Assembly (NCBI GenBank): GCA_033398695.1
Contig: CM065814.1
Coordinates: 107,758,501 to 107,822,500, forward strand
From: Orobanche coerulescens
Lineage: Eukaryota; Streptophyta; Magnoliopsida; Lamiales; Orobanchaceae
Reading direction: 5' to 3'
Length of the DNA stretch: 64,000 nt
Shown: in pieces, positions 1-11,735 of the stretch
Numbering within the stretch: position 1 is the first letter of the stretch
Layout of the letters: each line of letters starts with the position of its first letter
Translations under genes and position numbers: made by a program
The notes under the pieces: model-generated
Told to the model about the DNA's origin: nothing
The model's database searches: none
Seen by the model: the letters and a program-made list of their open reading frames with translations, nothing else

Positions 1-390
1 ATAACCCACCTCCTACTACTTTTATCGGAATAACATACTCCCTTGTGAAATTCGGAAGTATTTGTTCGCTATACTTCATAGTGGTGATCGAGTTCTTTAT
101 AAATTTTAATAGAGGGCAACCAAACATGTTTCTGGTCTATTAATCTTCATAAAGTGGTGTCCAACACCAACCCATCTAATGGATGATTCGATCTTCTTTT
201 TCCCCTTATTCACTCCCCTCAACCTATATGGTTTCTATAGTTCGTGAACAAGTTAAGTTTATACCATCGACGCTGATCAGTTTCACAATTGAATCTTATT
301 CGGCAATCGAACAGGTTTCTAGGGATAAATTTGCTCCAACCGAAGGCATCCAATGCACTCTCAGAATTTATCGACCCTCCCTGAATGACT
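1..390. other. Unassigned flank left of element X
   Basis: AT-rich sequence ending just before the TGTAATACCC terminus of element X. A 70-codon open frame (183-395) runs across the X border and resembles nothing I recognise, so I do not call it a gene. If X was inserted into copia C1, this should be more of C1, but I could not show that by sequence. Confidence 0.4.
386..390. repeat. Candidate target-site duplication of X, left copy
   Basis: TGACT precedes the X LTR start. GGACT follows the X LTR end at 21169-21173. Four of five bases match, as expected for an old 5-bp duplication around the whole 391-21168 composite. The match is short and could be chance. Confidence 0.45.
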
Positions 391-556
391 TGTAATACCC
401 ATACTTTTTATTGACAGTTTGACCTTGCCGTTCTTTCTATTTTGTCGCTCTGTAAACTCTTTGAGATGTTGAAGATATTGTTATAGCGTTTCGTACCTTG
501 TTTGGGTCATGATCGTGGTTGTTTAGACCTTGCGGAAGTGTTCTGGGTCAGAGAAA

Positions 557-1118
557 TAGCGTACGCTAGGCCTAGGCTAACGCACGCTAATTCTTCTTGA
601 GTAGCACACGCTAGCTTTGAGCCGTAGCACGCACTAAGGGACCAGATAGGGCAGAGACAGTAGCTAATCCTGCTCTCTGGACTACCAGTTAGCGCACGCT
701 AGGAGTTAGCTAGCGCACGCTATTCGTGGTCAGTAGCGCTCGCTAACAATGTCCGTAGCGCACGCTAGCGGGCTGGGTCGGCAGAGGCAGTGAGGTTGTT
801 AGGCTATCTGGACTATCAGGTAGCGTACGCTAGGCTTCGGCTAGCGCATGCTACAAGTATTGCGTAGCGCACGCTAAGATATCACATCAGCAAACACTAA
901 GACTCGAATAGGGCAGAGGACATTAGGTTCTGGACTCCAAATTCTGGACACCAGCTCCCAGTTAGCGCATGCTAACTATCAGCTAGCGCACGCCAAGAGT
1001 AGACGATTAGCGCAGGCAGCGGTTTTACCTAACGCACGCTAATGGGGCTGGCAGAAGCCACTGGACTACCCTGTGACCTTGCTAGCGTACGCTAAATATT
1101 GATGTGTAGCGTGCGCTA
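557..1118 (+). promoter_or_regulatory. X promoter lattice of 12-bp palindromes
   Basis: Copies of TAGCGCACGCTA and close variants start at 557, 578, 602, 625; 690, 711, 734, 756; 821, 842, 865; 963, 984, 1008, 1030; 1083, 1107. Within groups the step is 21-24 bp. Groups are separated by 65, 65, 98 (one member decayed) and 53 bp. The final pair ends 11 bp before the TATA box. Linkers carry CTGGAC. The position upstream of the TATA box suggests a U3 enhancer; the binding protein is unknown. Confidence 0.8.
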
Positions 1119-1129
1119 GACTGGGCAAG

Positions 1130-1138
1130 TATATATTA
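1130..1138 (+). promoter_or_regulatory. TATA box of X LTR
   Basis: TATATATTA right after the palindrome array. The same context (GGGCAAG then TATATATT) recurs in the second X LTR at 19848. Confidence 0.65.
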
Positions 1139-1829
1139 GACAGTTGACTTCCATTTCGTCTTTTTTTTCATCCTTCTCACATTACCGATCGGGAGAAGTG
1201 GGTTTTGGCGATTTGGAGAGTTCGGAGGCGATCTTTCTTCAGATATCAACATCTTTGGTTGGAGAACAAGGATTTCACATCTAATCCATTCCATCTTCCA
1301 TATCAAGGTAAAAATCCTTAGAACCCTAATTTTGGGAAATTTGGGGTTTTTCTTAGATTCGTCCAATTTATCCGATTTGGAGCTTGAGAACCTTGAGATT
1401 ATGATGTAGCTACCCCGTATACATGCTTTTTCTATGATTTTACGGATTGGTTTGTGCCGTGTTCAGACTAGTGAGGGCTTGGGTGATTTTCCAACCTCTA
1501 GTTGTTTATCCTTGTATTTTCGTGAATCGCAGACGGGTTTCAGGAGTTTCTTCGTGAGTTATGAGTATGAATTATTGATTATCATATCCCTTACAAATTG
1601 TTTCGGTACCGTAAATGTGTTCTTGGACCTACCGAACTCATACTCTTTTCCGTTCGATTTCTCGATGTCTCAAAGGCAAGTATATATTTATGATTGTATG
1701 TTCTCGACTTTGAAAGTAAGATATATGAATGGCATGATTATTTATATCCACTCTGGGACGGGCCGACGGGTCCTCTGAGGGTTTCGTAGCCTTTGGTGCG
1801 ATTCCACATATAATATGAGTTAACCACTT

Positions 1830-2378
1830 CTCAACCATTCGTAACATCTTTCCCAAATACACAACTCCATTCCAAAGTTTAACTGATATATGATTTCCAA
1901 AATCATAGCTTCTCAAGACCATCAATTCCGTCCCAACTCTATCACCTCATACTGTAACGTATAATATCTTTTTGAATCTCAAAACATATCAACTTAGAAT
2001 GGCAATAAATCTCAATGCAATTTAAAAATCCAAATACTTACAGATCGTGAAGCCGACAATTCCCCGTGATACTGGCACATGTCTCGACTCTAGAAAATAC
2101 TCGACACAAATATTTTCAAAACACACATTTTGCAAACTCAGTTCAACTCGATAACACAACACAGTTCTATCCGAAGAAACACGTTAACACCATTTGGAAA
2201 AGTTTGAAACAACCCCAGTATTACAGTGGTAAATCACATAACGCACAAGCCCGAGTGAACAACAAAAACTCACGGCTCTAATATTTGTCAACCGACAACT
2301 CGAATGACGCGATAAAAACACGACTCCACCCGACCCAACTGCCTAGGTTTTCTCAACCTAAGCTCCGATACCATATTC
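1830..2378 (-). mobile_element. Y internal region, PBS-side fragment
   Basis: Nearly identical to 7796-8347. It starts with the primer-binding site next to LTR1 and breaks off at the X junction (about 1827-1830, where a few bases are shared). No coding capacity. Confidence 0.8.
2361..2373 (-). other. Primer-binding site next to Y LTR1
   Basis: Minus strand reads TGGTATCGGAGCT, one change from the plant initiator tRNA-Met complement TGGTATCAGAGC, five bases from the LTR end. Confidence 0.75.
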
Positions 2379-3419
2379 TGTAACACCCCCAGAGCCATCC
2401 AGGAATATTACAGCGCCGTGGGCCCCGAGATGGAACCCACAAGACTGAAGGAAATTTTCGCAAACATTTACAAACGCCTAAGAGGCGAACGACGATACTA
2501 TCTTTAAAAACATTCGAAGACTTAATATAATCTGTTTAACAAAACCATCGTAAAATTTCATTTGAAATCACAAGGCCCGAAATGCCAAAGCACAACAGTT
2601 TAAAAATATATGTTAAGATATCGCTTACACGTATCAACAAAATAGTTTAGAAAACGATTTCCAAAGTAACCTAAGTTACCAGATACCAAAAGGCCATTTA
2701 GAATACTTACGCAGCGAAAAAAGACAAACAATTAAAATACTCTAGCAGCAGAATACAAGAACTGATCAGGAACTCAAAACATAAATACATGTCCTAGCCA
2801 GTATCCTCCGGGAAGCTCATCTCTCCACGACCGCTACAAGCTTGATAATACAAGAACCTAAAAAGAAAGCCCACGACGGGGTCAGCCATAATATCCAACA
2901 ATGATAACCATCACATCTCGTCAATAATTACATATCAATGAAAATACTAAGTAAGAATACGACCAATGTAATCTTACCACCATAACTTTACCAATTCATG
3001 ATAATATTTACCAAAGTTCACATCTTATATCCTTTCAACAACACAATATGCTCATACCGAAATATCTGTATTGTATCTCAACAATACCCAAGGTTCTCAA
3101 AACATTATCATAACTCACTGTACAAAATCTACTAACTCTGTCCAACCCAATCACATCTCAACATGATAATCGACTGTCCATCAAAGACAAATACCAAAAG
3201 AAATACGGAACATACCTCAGGATATGAAATGCCATGACGAAATCACGTCAGTCTAATCCACGATCAGATCAACACAACATACGGACATGGTCCTAACACA
3301 AGACCTACAAATGCATACTCATATGACAACGTCAATATGCTCACATCAATAACAACACTGTATACTTATGGCAAACCCATAATATACATATGCACAATAA
3401 CAACATCATATATGGTAAT

Positions 3420-3561
3420 CCAACGATCCAGTGCACACAGCTATAGATCCCCATGATGATCCCGTCGGACCAACGCATGGTGGCATTACCTGTCCAACGA
3501 TCCAGCGCACACAGCTATAGATATGCCATGTTGATCCCGTCGGGCCAACGCATGGTGGACA
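3420..3561. repeat. 74-bp tandem duplication in Y LTR1
   Basis: Two units starting CCAACGATCCAG at 3420 and 3494, each with CACACAGCTATAGAT and ending ACGCATGGTGG. The same pair occurs in LTR2 from about 9345. Confidence 0.8.
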
Positions 3562-4315
3562 TATGACAACAATGCACAACTTCACAAAACAACAGTACAC
3601 AATGCACGACAACAACCGTGCACAAATGCATGACAACAACGATACACAAATGTATCACAACATGATCGACACAAAATGACAAAAATGATTAGAGTACTTG
3701 TCCCGAGTCCTTCGAGAGAAATCTCGATGTCCAAACCATCACGAACAATTATCCTCAATACTCGACGGTACAAAATACCACGGACGGTAAATAATTCACG
3801 TCTTCATCTATACCACAATGTATCCTCGATACCAAGTATACCAACAATAAATGTAAATCATATACCTTATGATTTAATCCCAAAACTTGAATACAACCTA
3901 TAATCCCAAATCTCCTGTGATTAAGATTATAAACATTGCTATACGAATTATAAACGAATGAAACTGAAGCCATTCATTAAATATTGTAAAGTGAGCAAGT
4001 AATAACTTGCCTCGATACCGATGAAGCCGTTACCAATTCCATTGCCGTGATCTACAAGTACCTCGGCCCCAATCAATGCAATTCACGAACATTCTCGAAC
4101 ATGACCGCAACGCATAGTTCTAATCACCGATCAATAATCTCAACCTATTACAATAATCTATAAACAACAAGTTCGACAACAATCAATAATCGATAAAACC
4201 AATTCACAAACCCAACATCTCAACAATATCTCGGTTAACCACAAGTCTGATCAAACCAACTTAAACGATCACGAATTTATAGCCGAAACAGAATATACTA
4301 CCCTGCCTGTTGACT

Positions 4316-4397
4316 TAGCGCACGTTAATTACTTAACGTAGCGTGCGCTAAGTTGCTCCCGTTAGCGTGTGCTAGCCAGTAGGCTTAGCGTGCGCTA
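4316..4397 (-). promoter_or_regulatory. Second palindrome tetrad in Y LTR1
   Basis: Four copies of the TAGCG-NN-CGCTA palindrome start at 4316, 4339, 4363 and 4386 (steps 23, 24, 23), about 700 bp downstream of the main TATA box. A TATA-like TAGTATATTC lies 15 bp further downstream on the minus strand (4291-4300). This may be a second promoter. Confidence 0.6.
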
Positions 4398-5074
4398 ATG
4401 ACATGCAGTTGCATGTATTTCGGATACCAATCAACATATGGTGATTATCAAGAACACTAAGTGATTCTGAACCATGTTCAAAGCTATCAAAACAACGAAA
4501 TCTGATATCCTTTAACATACAAACAATCACTCAACTTATAATCCAAGTCCTATATCCATATGTCATCTTCCTCAATATCAACATCATGAAACATTAAGAA
4601 CGTAACAACACTTCCATAATCTATCATTACAGAGATTAATCATCAACAATGACATCAACATCCGCAAAGTAGAAGAAGGATTAACCAACTTATCTCAAAA
4701 AAATAAACTACACGATTCAAATCACACGAATCATATTAATATCATCATACTCCGATAATCCATCTCATAATCATGCTTGTCAACTTGTTAATATGATAAT
4801 TATTAACTCAAGAACATCAATCTTCATTCCAAAATGAAATCCAAAGGTGAAGAGTGATTACCTTGTATAGACGAACCATGTAGGGGAACAATCAGCTTCA
4901 TTCCAAGAATCATCAATAACTTCAAGAACAAGACTTTAATCTATGTTCCTCAGCTTAATCTTGTTAAAGATCATCATCTCTCAGTGTTTGGAATCTCAAA
5001 ATTCTTTCTAAAAACTCTCTCTCTCGAAATAAAGGAAGGAATGGCCGAATGAACATAATTCACATATGCAATCA

Positions 5075-5082
5075 TATATATA
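5075..5082 (-). promoter_or_regulatory. TATA box of Y LTR1
   Basis: Minus strand TATATATA, 11 bp after the last palindrome of the array, the same distance as in X and Z. Confidence 0.65.
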
Positions 5083-5093
5083 CTGACTGTTAT

Positions 5094-5551
5094 TAGCGTG
5101 CGCTACTTTTCCTTAGTAGCGTGCGCTATCGTTGTCCAGAGGGGACTGTTTTGCTTCGCACATCAGCTTACGTACGTAATACCCATGCAATAACGTACAT
5201 AAATTACACTGTCTAGCACACGCAATTTCTTAGACCTTAGCGTGCGCTAATTGTAGTTGACTTGCTACAGTCCGCACCTACCCCCGTGTCCCCACACGCC
5301 AAAAGCACTGACGAGGATAAGATTCCTTTTTGTCCGATCTTCAGTTAGCGTGCGCTAGTCCTTAGATTTTAGCGTGCGTTAGTACTACATTACAACATCC
5401 GTTGACTAGTCGGCACATGCGCCGAAAGTGGCTGGGTTCACACGTAGATTCCCTCTGAGCTGTTCTGCACTAGCGTACGCTAACATATGCCCGTAGCGTG
5501 CGCTACACCTGCACGATAGCGTGCGCTATACATGGGTATTAGCGTGCGCTA
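5094..5551 (-). promoter_or_regulatory. Y LTR1 promoter lattice of palindromes
   Basis: Palindromes start at 5094, 5117; 5168, 5191, 5214, 5238; 5346, 5370; 5471, 5494, 5517, 5540. From the TATA box outward this is pair, gap 51, tetrad, gap 108, pair, gap 101, tetrad. Most read TAGCGTGCGCTA on the plus strand (TAGCGCACGCTA in the element sense). The member at 5168 is TTACGTACGTAA, a form between the X/Y/Z motif and the G1 motif. Confidence 0.78.
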
Positions 5552-5826
5552 ACAAGGCTATATTTAGCCATTTTTAGCTACTCTTGTCCAACGCCTCGAC
5601 CTGCAGAATACGAACATACGGCATACTGAATACATATACATATTCCAACAATATTCTCAAATACAATTGTTGACTAAATACGACAATTATACCAATACAT
5701 ATGTCTTAGTACTTTAATTATTTTCCATACTGTACAGATTCCACGCTGTACAACATTACTCGGATAAAATAACATTAAACAATAGTAGAAGAAATTCCGG
5801 ATATTACTTACTACACCACTTAAAAT

Positions 5827-5846
5827 AAGTTTCGTCCTCAAAACTT
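5827..5846 (-). other. Hairpin next to Y polypurine tract (copy 1)
   Basis: In the element sense AAGTTTTG, loop AGGA, CGAAACTT: an 8-bp stem with one G-U wobble. The equivalent hairpin occurs at the same place in Z, G1 and G2. The second Y copy is at 11754-11773. Confidence 0.65.
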
Positions 5847-6251
5847 GCAATCCATCATAGAAAAATCAACAAACCGTTCAGCCAAAATATTCCGAAACCA
5901 TCACGACAACAATCAATCGTCATTATTAACGAATAACCAACACAGTACACTTACATATGTGCCAAGTCGACGATCTCCTGAGATACTAGCAAGTGACTTC
6001 ACTGTAAAGCCTCAATGTGCTTACAATCACAATTCCATGAGTCTCAACAAAATCTATCATCTTCGGATGAAATAATCTATCCGTGTCAAAACCTGCCTGC
6101 CTGATCGCACAATTAAGTCCCAATTATGATATAATCAATAATATACGATACAGTGAGAAACAACTGCCAAAAACAACGACATAAATCCCGAAACATCGAC
6201 ACAAAATTCAAACGCTCATACAATCATTAACAATGATCAACCAATAAATTA

Positions 6252-6467
6252 ATTGAGAATATCATCAACATGATAAACTCTAATACGACCAATCCAAAGG
6301 TCAAAACACAATCGAGAATATCATCAACATGATAAACTCCAATATGACCAACCAGAGGTCAAAACACAATCGAGAATATCATCATGATAACTCTAATATG
6401 ACTAACGAACGGTCAACGATAATCGAGAATAACTTCACACGGTAAGCTCCAACATGGTCAACACAAA
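6252..6467. repeat. 59-bp minisatellite in Y internal region
   Basis: Units begin ATYGAGAATATCATCAACAT at 6252, 6311 and 6369, with a weaker unit at 6421. Each ends with a GGTCAA motif. The same array is present at 12179-12393. Confidence 0.8.
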
Positions 6468-8330
6468 ACCACAGAAATAGATATACGAAAGAATAACATT
6501 CTCAAAACGACACACCAATCACATACAGTGGATCTCAATAAACACACCTGACTGTCGAACATACTCCTCGGCATACGAACAACCAATTATAAACCGATGA
6601 ACATATCCAATCATACATGGAGTGGGAACGACCACTTAATATCCAAAACCACCAACATGGGGTCACCATCCCCAAATCTACACTTACAGAGAAATCATTC
6701 AAAAATCACTATGGTAAAATCGCACTACTACCATACCAGTGGAATCGCATAGCACATATGTCCCGGTTTCAGAAAATCCAAAGTTCCAAAATCATATTCT
6801 GTACACGAATCTAGGATACGCAGCATATTCTTCTTATCCGATAAATCAACCGATCATCCCTGGACAACCAAACTACCATACTGAAGTTCGAATCTCTATT
6901 CATCGTTCCATACTGATGTCTCATCCAGTTTGTGAGTCACACTTATAACTTCATCATGATATGCACTATGCACTAAATGCGTATTTATATCAGTCACATT
7001 TTCAAAACCAGTTTGAAATCACATAGTCTTGTCAAGAAGACAAATTTTCGAAAGTTCTTTCAAAAATTTCAAAGCTCAAAACATAAATTTTGGTAAGACC
7101 ACAAAATCAATTTTCAAAAAAATTAAATTGGCTCGCTGGTGCCAAATATTCGATAACAGTTTCCTTCGAATCCACACGATCTCGAAGTTTTTAAAATGAA
7201 AAGTATGCAAATGATTGACCACATCCCTACTTCTGTATACCAATTCGGTTCGTCACCAATATCCACTGATATTCCATCGGAAAACCACACGGTAGAGTTC
7301 CAAAATCTCAGTATATAAATCCCGACCAAAAACTCCTATTTCACATATGACTTGCAACGTCAACCATTAACCCATCCTGGATCACCTCAAATATGCTATG
7401 ACAAAATATTGAAACAAATCAACACAGCGAAAGACTTCTCGAGAAGTTTCATTTGAACAAGTAAGCCAAAACCCAAAAAGGCATGGATGAAATAGATAAA
7501 CGATTGATAAAGTGTTTTACAATTCTCGGGAGTTTTAGAAAACATGAAAAAGCCTTTTGAAACATTAGGGTCTCAGCCCGTATATCGTTCCGCATTACAA
7601 AAAGTTTAAAAGTAGGAAACCTTTTTCTGGACCTCGAGTCTTAAGTTATAAAACTATTTCAAAAATCGATTGGGTCTCGGCCCAAAAATCTATTTTCGTA
7701 AAACATCCGTAGAACATTCATTTTGAAAAGTATAATTTTCAAATGCTCGAAAACAGTTCCATATATCTCAAAATGAACTAACATGACTACATGCTCTTCT
7801 CAACCATTCGTAACATCTTTCCCAAATACACAACTCCGTTCCAAAGTTTAACCGATATATGATTTCCAAAATCATAGCTTCTCAAGACCATCAATTCCGT
7901 CCCAACTCTATCACCTCATACTGTAACGTATAATATCTTTCTGAATCTCAAAACATATCAACTTAGAATGGCAATAAATCTCAATGCAATTCAAAAATCC
8001 AAATACTTACAGATCGTGAAGCCGACAATTCCCCGTGATACTGGCACATGTCTCGACTCTAGAAAATACTCGACACAAATATTTTCAAAACACACATTTT
8101 GCAAACTCAGTTCAACTCGAGAACACAACACAGTTCTATCCGAAGAAACACGTTAACACCGTTTGGAAAAGTTTGAAACAACCCCAGTATTACAGTGGTA
8201 AATCACATAACGCACAAGCCCGAGTGAACAACAAAAACTCACGGCTCTAATATTTGTCAACCGAAAACTCGAATGACGCGACAAAAACACGACTCCACCC
8301 GACCCAACTGCCTAGGTTTTCTCAACCTAA

Positions 8331-8342
8331 GCTCCAATACCA
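8331..8342 (-). other. Primer-binding site next to Y LTR2
   Basis: Minus strand TGGTATTGGAGC. It differs from the 2361 copy by one further transition. Confidence 0.7.
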
Positions 8343-10240
8343 TATTCTGTAACACCCCCAGTGCCATCCAGGAATATTACAGCGTCGTGGCCCCGAGATG
8401 GAACCCACAAGGCTGAAAGAAATTTTCGCAAATATTTACAAACGCCTAAGAGGCGAACGACGGTACTATCTTTAAAAACATTCGAAGACTTAATATAATC
8501 CGTTTAACAAAACCATCGTAAAATTTCATTTGAAATCACAAGGCCCGAAATGCCAAAGCACAACAGTTTAAAAACATACGTTAAGCTATCGCTTACACGT
8601 ACCAACAAAATACTTTAGAAAACGATTTCCAAAGTAACCTAAGTTACCAGATACCAAAAGGCCATTTAAAATACTCACGCAGCGGAAAAAGACAAACAAT
8701 TAAAATACTCTAGCAGCGGAATATAAGAACTGATCAGGAACTCAAAACATAAATACATGTCCAATCCAGTATCCTCCGGGAAGCTCATCTCTCCACGACC
8801 GCTACAAGCTTGATAATACAAGAACCTAAAAAGAAATCCCACGACGGGGTCAGCCATAATATCCAACAATGATAACCATCACATCTCGTCAATAATTATA
8901 TATCAATGAAAATACTAAGTAAGAATACGACCAATGTAATCTTACCACCATAACTTTACCAATTCATGATAATATTTACCAAAGTTCACATCTCGTATCC
9001 TTTCAACAACACAATACGCTCATACCGAAATATCTGTATTGTATCTCAACAATACCCAAGGTTCTCAAAACATTATCATAACTCACTGTACGAAATCTAC
9101 TAACTCTGTCCAACCCAATCACATCTCAACACGATAATCGACTGTCCATCAAATACAAATACCAAAAGAAATACGGAACATACCTCAGGATATGAAATGC
9201 CATGACCAAATCACGTCAGTCTAATCCAAGATCAGATCAACACAACATACGGACATGGTCCTAACACAAGACCTACAAATGCATACTCATATGACAACGT
9301 CAATATGCTCACATCAATAACAACACTGTATACTTATGGCAAACCCAACGATCCAGCGCACACAGCTATAGATCCCCATGATGATCATATCGGACCAACG
9401 CATGGTGGCATTACCTGTCCAACGATCCAGCGCACACAGCTATAGATATGCCATGTTGATCCCGTCGGGCCAACGCATGGTGGACATATGACAACAATGC
9501 ACAACTTCACAAAACAACAGTACACAATGCACGACAACAACCGTGCACAAATGCATGACAACAACGATACACAAATGTATCACAACATGATCGACACAAA
9601 ATGACAAAAATGATTAGAGTATTTGTCCCGAGTCCTTCGAGAGCAATCTCGATGTCCAAACCATCACGAACAATTATCCTCAATACTCGACGATACAAAA
9701 TACCACGGATGGTAAATAATTCACGTCTTCGTCTATACCACAATGTATCCTCGATACCAAGTATACCAACAATAAATGTAAATCATATACCTTATGATTT
9801 AATCCCAAAACTCGAATACAACCTATAATCCCAAATCTCCTGTGATTAAGATTATAAACATTGCTATACGAATTATAAACGAATGAAACTGAAGCCATTC
9901 ATTAAATATTGTAAAGTGAGCAAGTAATAACTTGCCTCGATACCGATGAAGTCGTTACCAATTACATTGCCGTGATCTACAAGTACCTCAGACCCAATCA
10001 ATGCAATTCACGAACATTCTCGAACATGACCGCAACGCATAGTTCTAATCACCGATCAATAATCTCAACCTATTACAATAATCGATAAACAACAAGTTCG
10101 ACAACAATCAACAATCGATAAAACAAATTCACAAACCCAACAGCTCAAGAATATCTCGGTTAACCACAAGTCTGATCAAACCAACTTAAACGATCACGAA
10201 TTCATAGCCGAAACAGAATATACTACCCTGCCTATTGACT

Positions 10241-10322
10241 TAGCGCACGTTAATTACTTAACGTAGCGTGCGCTAAGTTGCTCCCGTTAGCGTGTGCTAG
10301 CCAGTAGGCTTAGCGTGCGCTA
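10241..10322 (-). promoter_or_regulatory. Second palindrome tetrad in Y LTR2
   Basis: Counterpart of 4316-4397, with the same four members. The TATA-like sequence again lies 15 bp downstream on the minus strand (10216-10225). Confidence 0.6.
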
Positions 10323-11020
10323 ATGACATGCAGTTGCATGTATTTCGGATACCGATCAACATATGGTGATTATCAAGAACACTAAGTGATTCTGAACCAT
10401 GTTCAAAGCTATCAAAACAACGAAATCTAATATCCTTTAACATACAAACAATCATTCAACTTATAATCCAAGTCTTATATCCACATATCATCTTCCTCAA
10501 TATCAACATCATGAAACATTAAGAACGTAACAATACTTCCATAATCTATCATTACAGAGATTAATCATCAACAATGACATCAACATCCGCAAAGGAGAAT
10601 AAGGATTAACCAACTTATCTCAAAAAAACAAACTACACGATTCAAATCACACGAATCATATTAATATCATCATACTCCGATAATCCATCTCATAATCATC
10701 CTTGTCAACTTGTTTATATGATAATTATTAACTCAAGAACATCAATCTTCATTCCAAAATGAAATCCAAAGGTGAAGAGTGATTACCTTGTATAGACGAA
10801 CCATGTAGGGGAACAATCAGCTTCATACCAAGAATCATCAATAACTTCAAGAACAAGACTTTAATCCATGTTCCTCAGCTTAATCTTGTTAAAGATCATC
10901 ATCTCTCAGTGTTTGGAACCTCAAACTTCTCTCTAAAAACTCTCTCTCTCGAAATAAAGGAAGGAATGGCCGAATGAACATAATTCACATCTGCAATCAT
11001 ATATATATACTGACTGTTAT

Positions 11021-11478
11021 TAGCGTGCGCTACTTTTCCTTAGTAGCGTGAGCTATTGTTGTCCAGAGGCGACTGTATTGCTTCGCACACCAGCTTACGT
11101 ACGTAATGCCCATGCAATAACGTACGTAAATTACACTGTCTAGCGCACGCAATTTCTTAGACCTTAGCGTGCGCTAATTGTAGTTGACTTGCTACAGTCC
11201 ACACCTACCCCCGTGTCCCCACATACCGAAAGCACTGACGAGGATAAGATACCTTTTTGTCCGATCTGCAGTTAGCGTGCGCTAGTCCTTAGATTTTAGC
11301 GTGCGTTAGTACTACATTACAACATCCGTTGACTCGTCGGCACATGCGCCGAAAGTGGACGGGTCCACACGTAGATTCCCTCTGAGCTGTTCTGCACTAG
11401 CGTACGCTAACATATGCCCGTAGCATGCGCTACACCTGCACGATAGCGTGCGCTATACATGGGTATTAGCGTGCGCTA
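11021..11478 (-). promoter_or_regulatory. Y LTR2 promoter lattice of palindromes
   Basis: Counterpart of 5094-5551. TTACGTACGTAA occurs at 11095-11106 and TAACGTACGTAA at 11118-11129. In LTR1 the second of these has decayed (ACGTACAT). One TAGCG palindrome here is hit (GTGAGCTA). Comparing copies shows point decay of individual sites within a fixed layout. Confidence 0.75.
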
Positions 11479-11735
11479 ACAAGGCTATATTTAGCCATTT
11501 TTAGCTACTCTTGTCCAACGCCTCGACCTGCAGAATACGAACATAGGGCATACTGAATACATATACATCTTCCAACAATATTCTCAAATACAATTATTGA
11601 CTAAATACGACAATTATACCAATACAGATGTCTTAGTACTTTAATTATTTTCCATACTGTACAGATTCCACGCTGTACAACATTACTCGGATAAAATAAC
11701 ATTAAACAATAGTAGAAGAAATTCCGGATATTACA

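Larger units (their letters stand above)
391..1829 (+). mobile_element. Element X, left LTR copy, truncated at its 3' side
   Basis: Starts TGTAATACCC, the same terminus as the G1 LTR. It carries a palindrome array, a TATA box at 1130 and a post-TATA region. Bases about 1093-1829 match 19812-20550 closely, so the two X pieces are overlapping parts of a LTR of about 2.05 kb. At about 1829 the sequence switches to the PBS-side internal region of element Y, which lies on the other strand. No X coding region survives. X belongs with the Tekay-like gypsy LTRs Z, Y and G1 by terminus and promoter layout; without pol the family call is inference. Confidence 0.8.
2379..5808 (-). mobile_element. Y LTR1 (about 3.43 kb)
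   Basis: Plus-strand ends are TGTAACACCCCC at 2379 and ATATTAC(T) at 5808, where copy 2 has ATATTACA. The element reads on the minus strand: U3 with palindrome array (5551-5094), TATA box (5082), a second palindrome tetrad (4397-4316), a 74-bp duplication, and the conserved 3' end module at 2445-2379. By eye it is very close to LTR2 (8348-11735). LTR2 lacks a block of about 45 bp present here near 3370-3415. The long LTR carries several short open frames that recur in all copies only because the copies are alike. Confidence 0.85.
5809..8347 (-). mobile_element. Y full internal region, non-coding
   Basis: Bounded by the hairpin and purine-rich tract next to LTR1 and by the primer-binding site next to LTR2. 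Open frames are all short (at most about 75 codons) and show no gag, protease, RT or integrase motifs. It contains a 59-bp minisatellite and runs of Q/N-rich or AT-rich sequence. The absence of coding sequence together with intact terminal cis-signals is why I call Y non-autonomous. Confidence 0.8.
8348..11735 (-). mobile_element. Y LTR2 (about 3.39 kb)
   Basis: Plus-strand ends TGTAACACCCCC at 8348 and GATATTACA at 11735. It is the 5' LTR of the full Y unit and also follows a partial internal region (11736-13179). It has the same parts as LTR1: end module, 74-bp duplication, tetrad at 10241, TATA box at about 11000-11009, and palindrome array at 11021-11478. Confidence 0.85.

Noticed and set aside
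183..395. Small gene at the left edge
   Set aside because: Its end overlaps the X LTR terminus and no family is recognisable.
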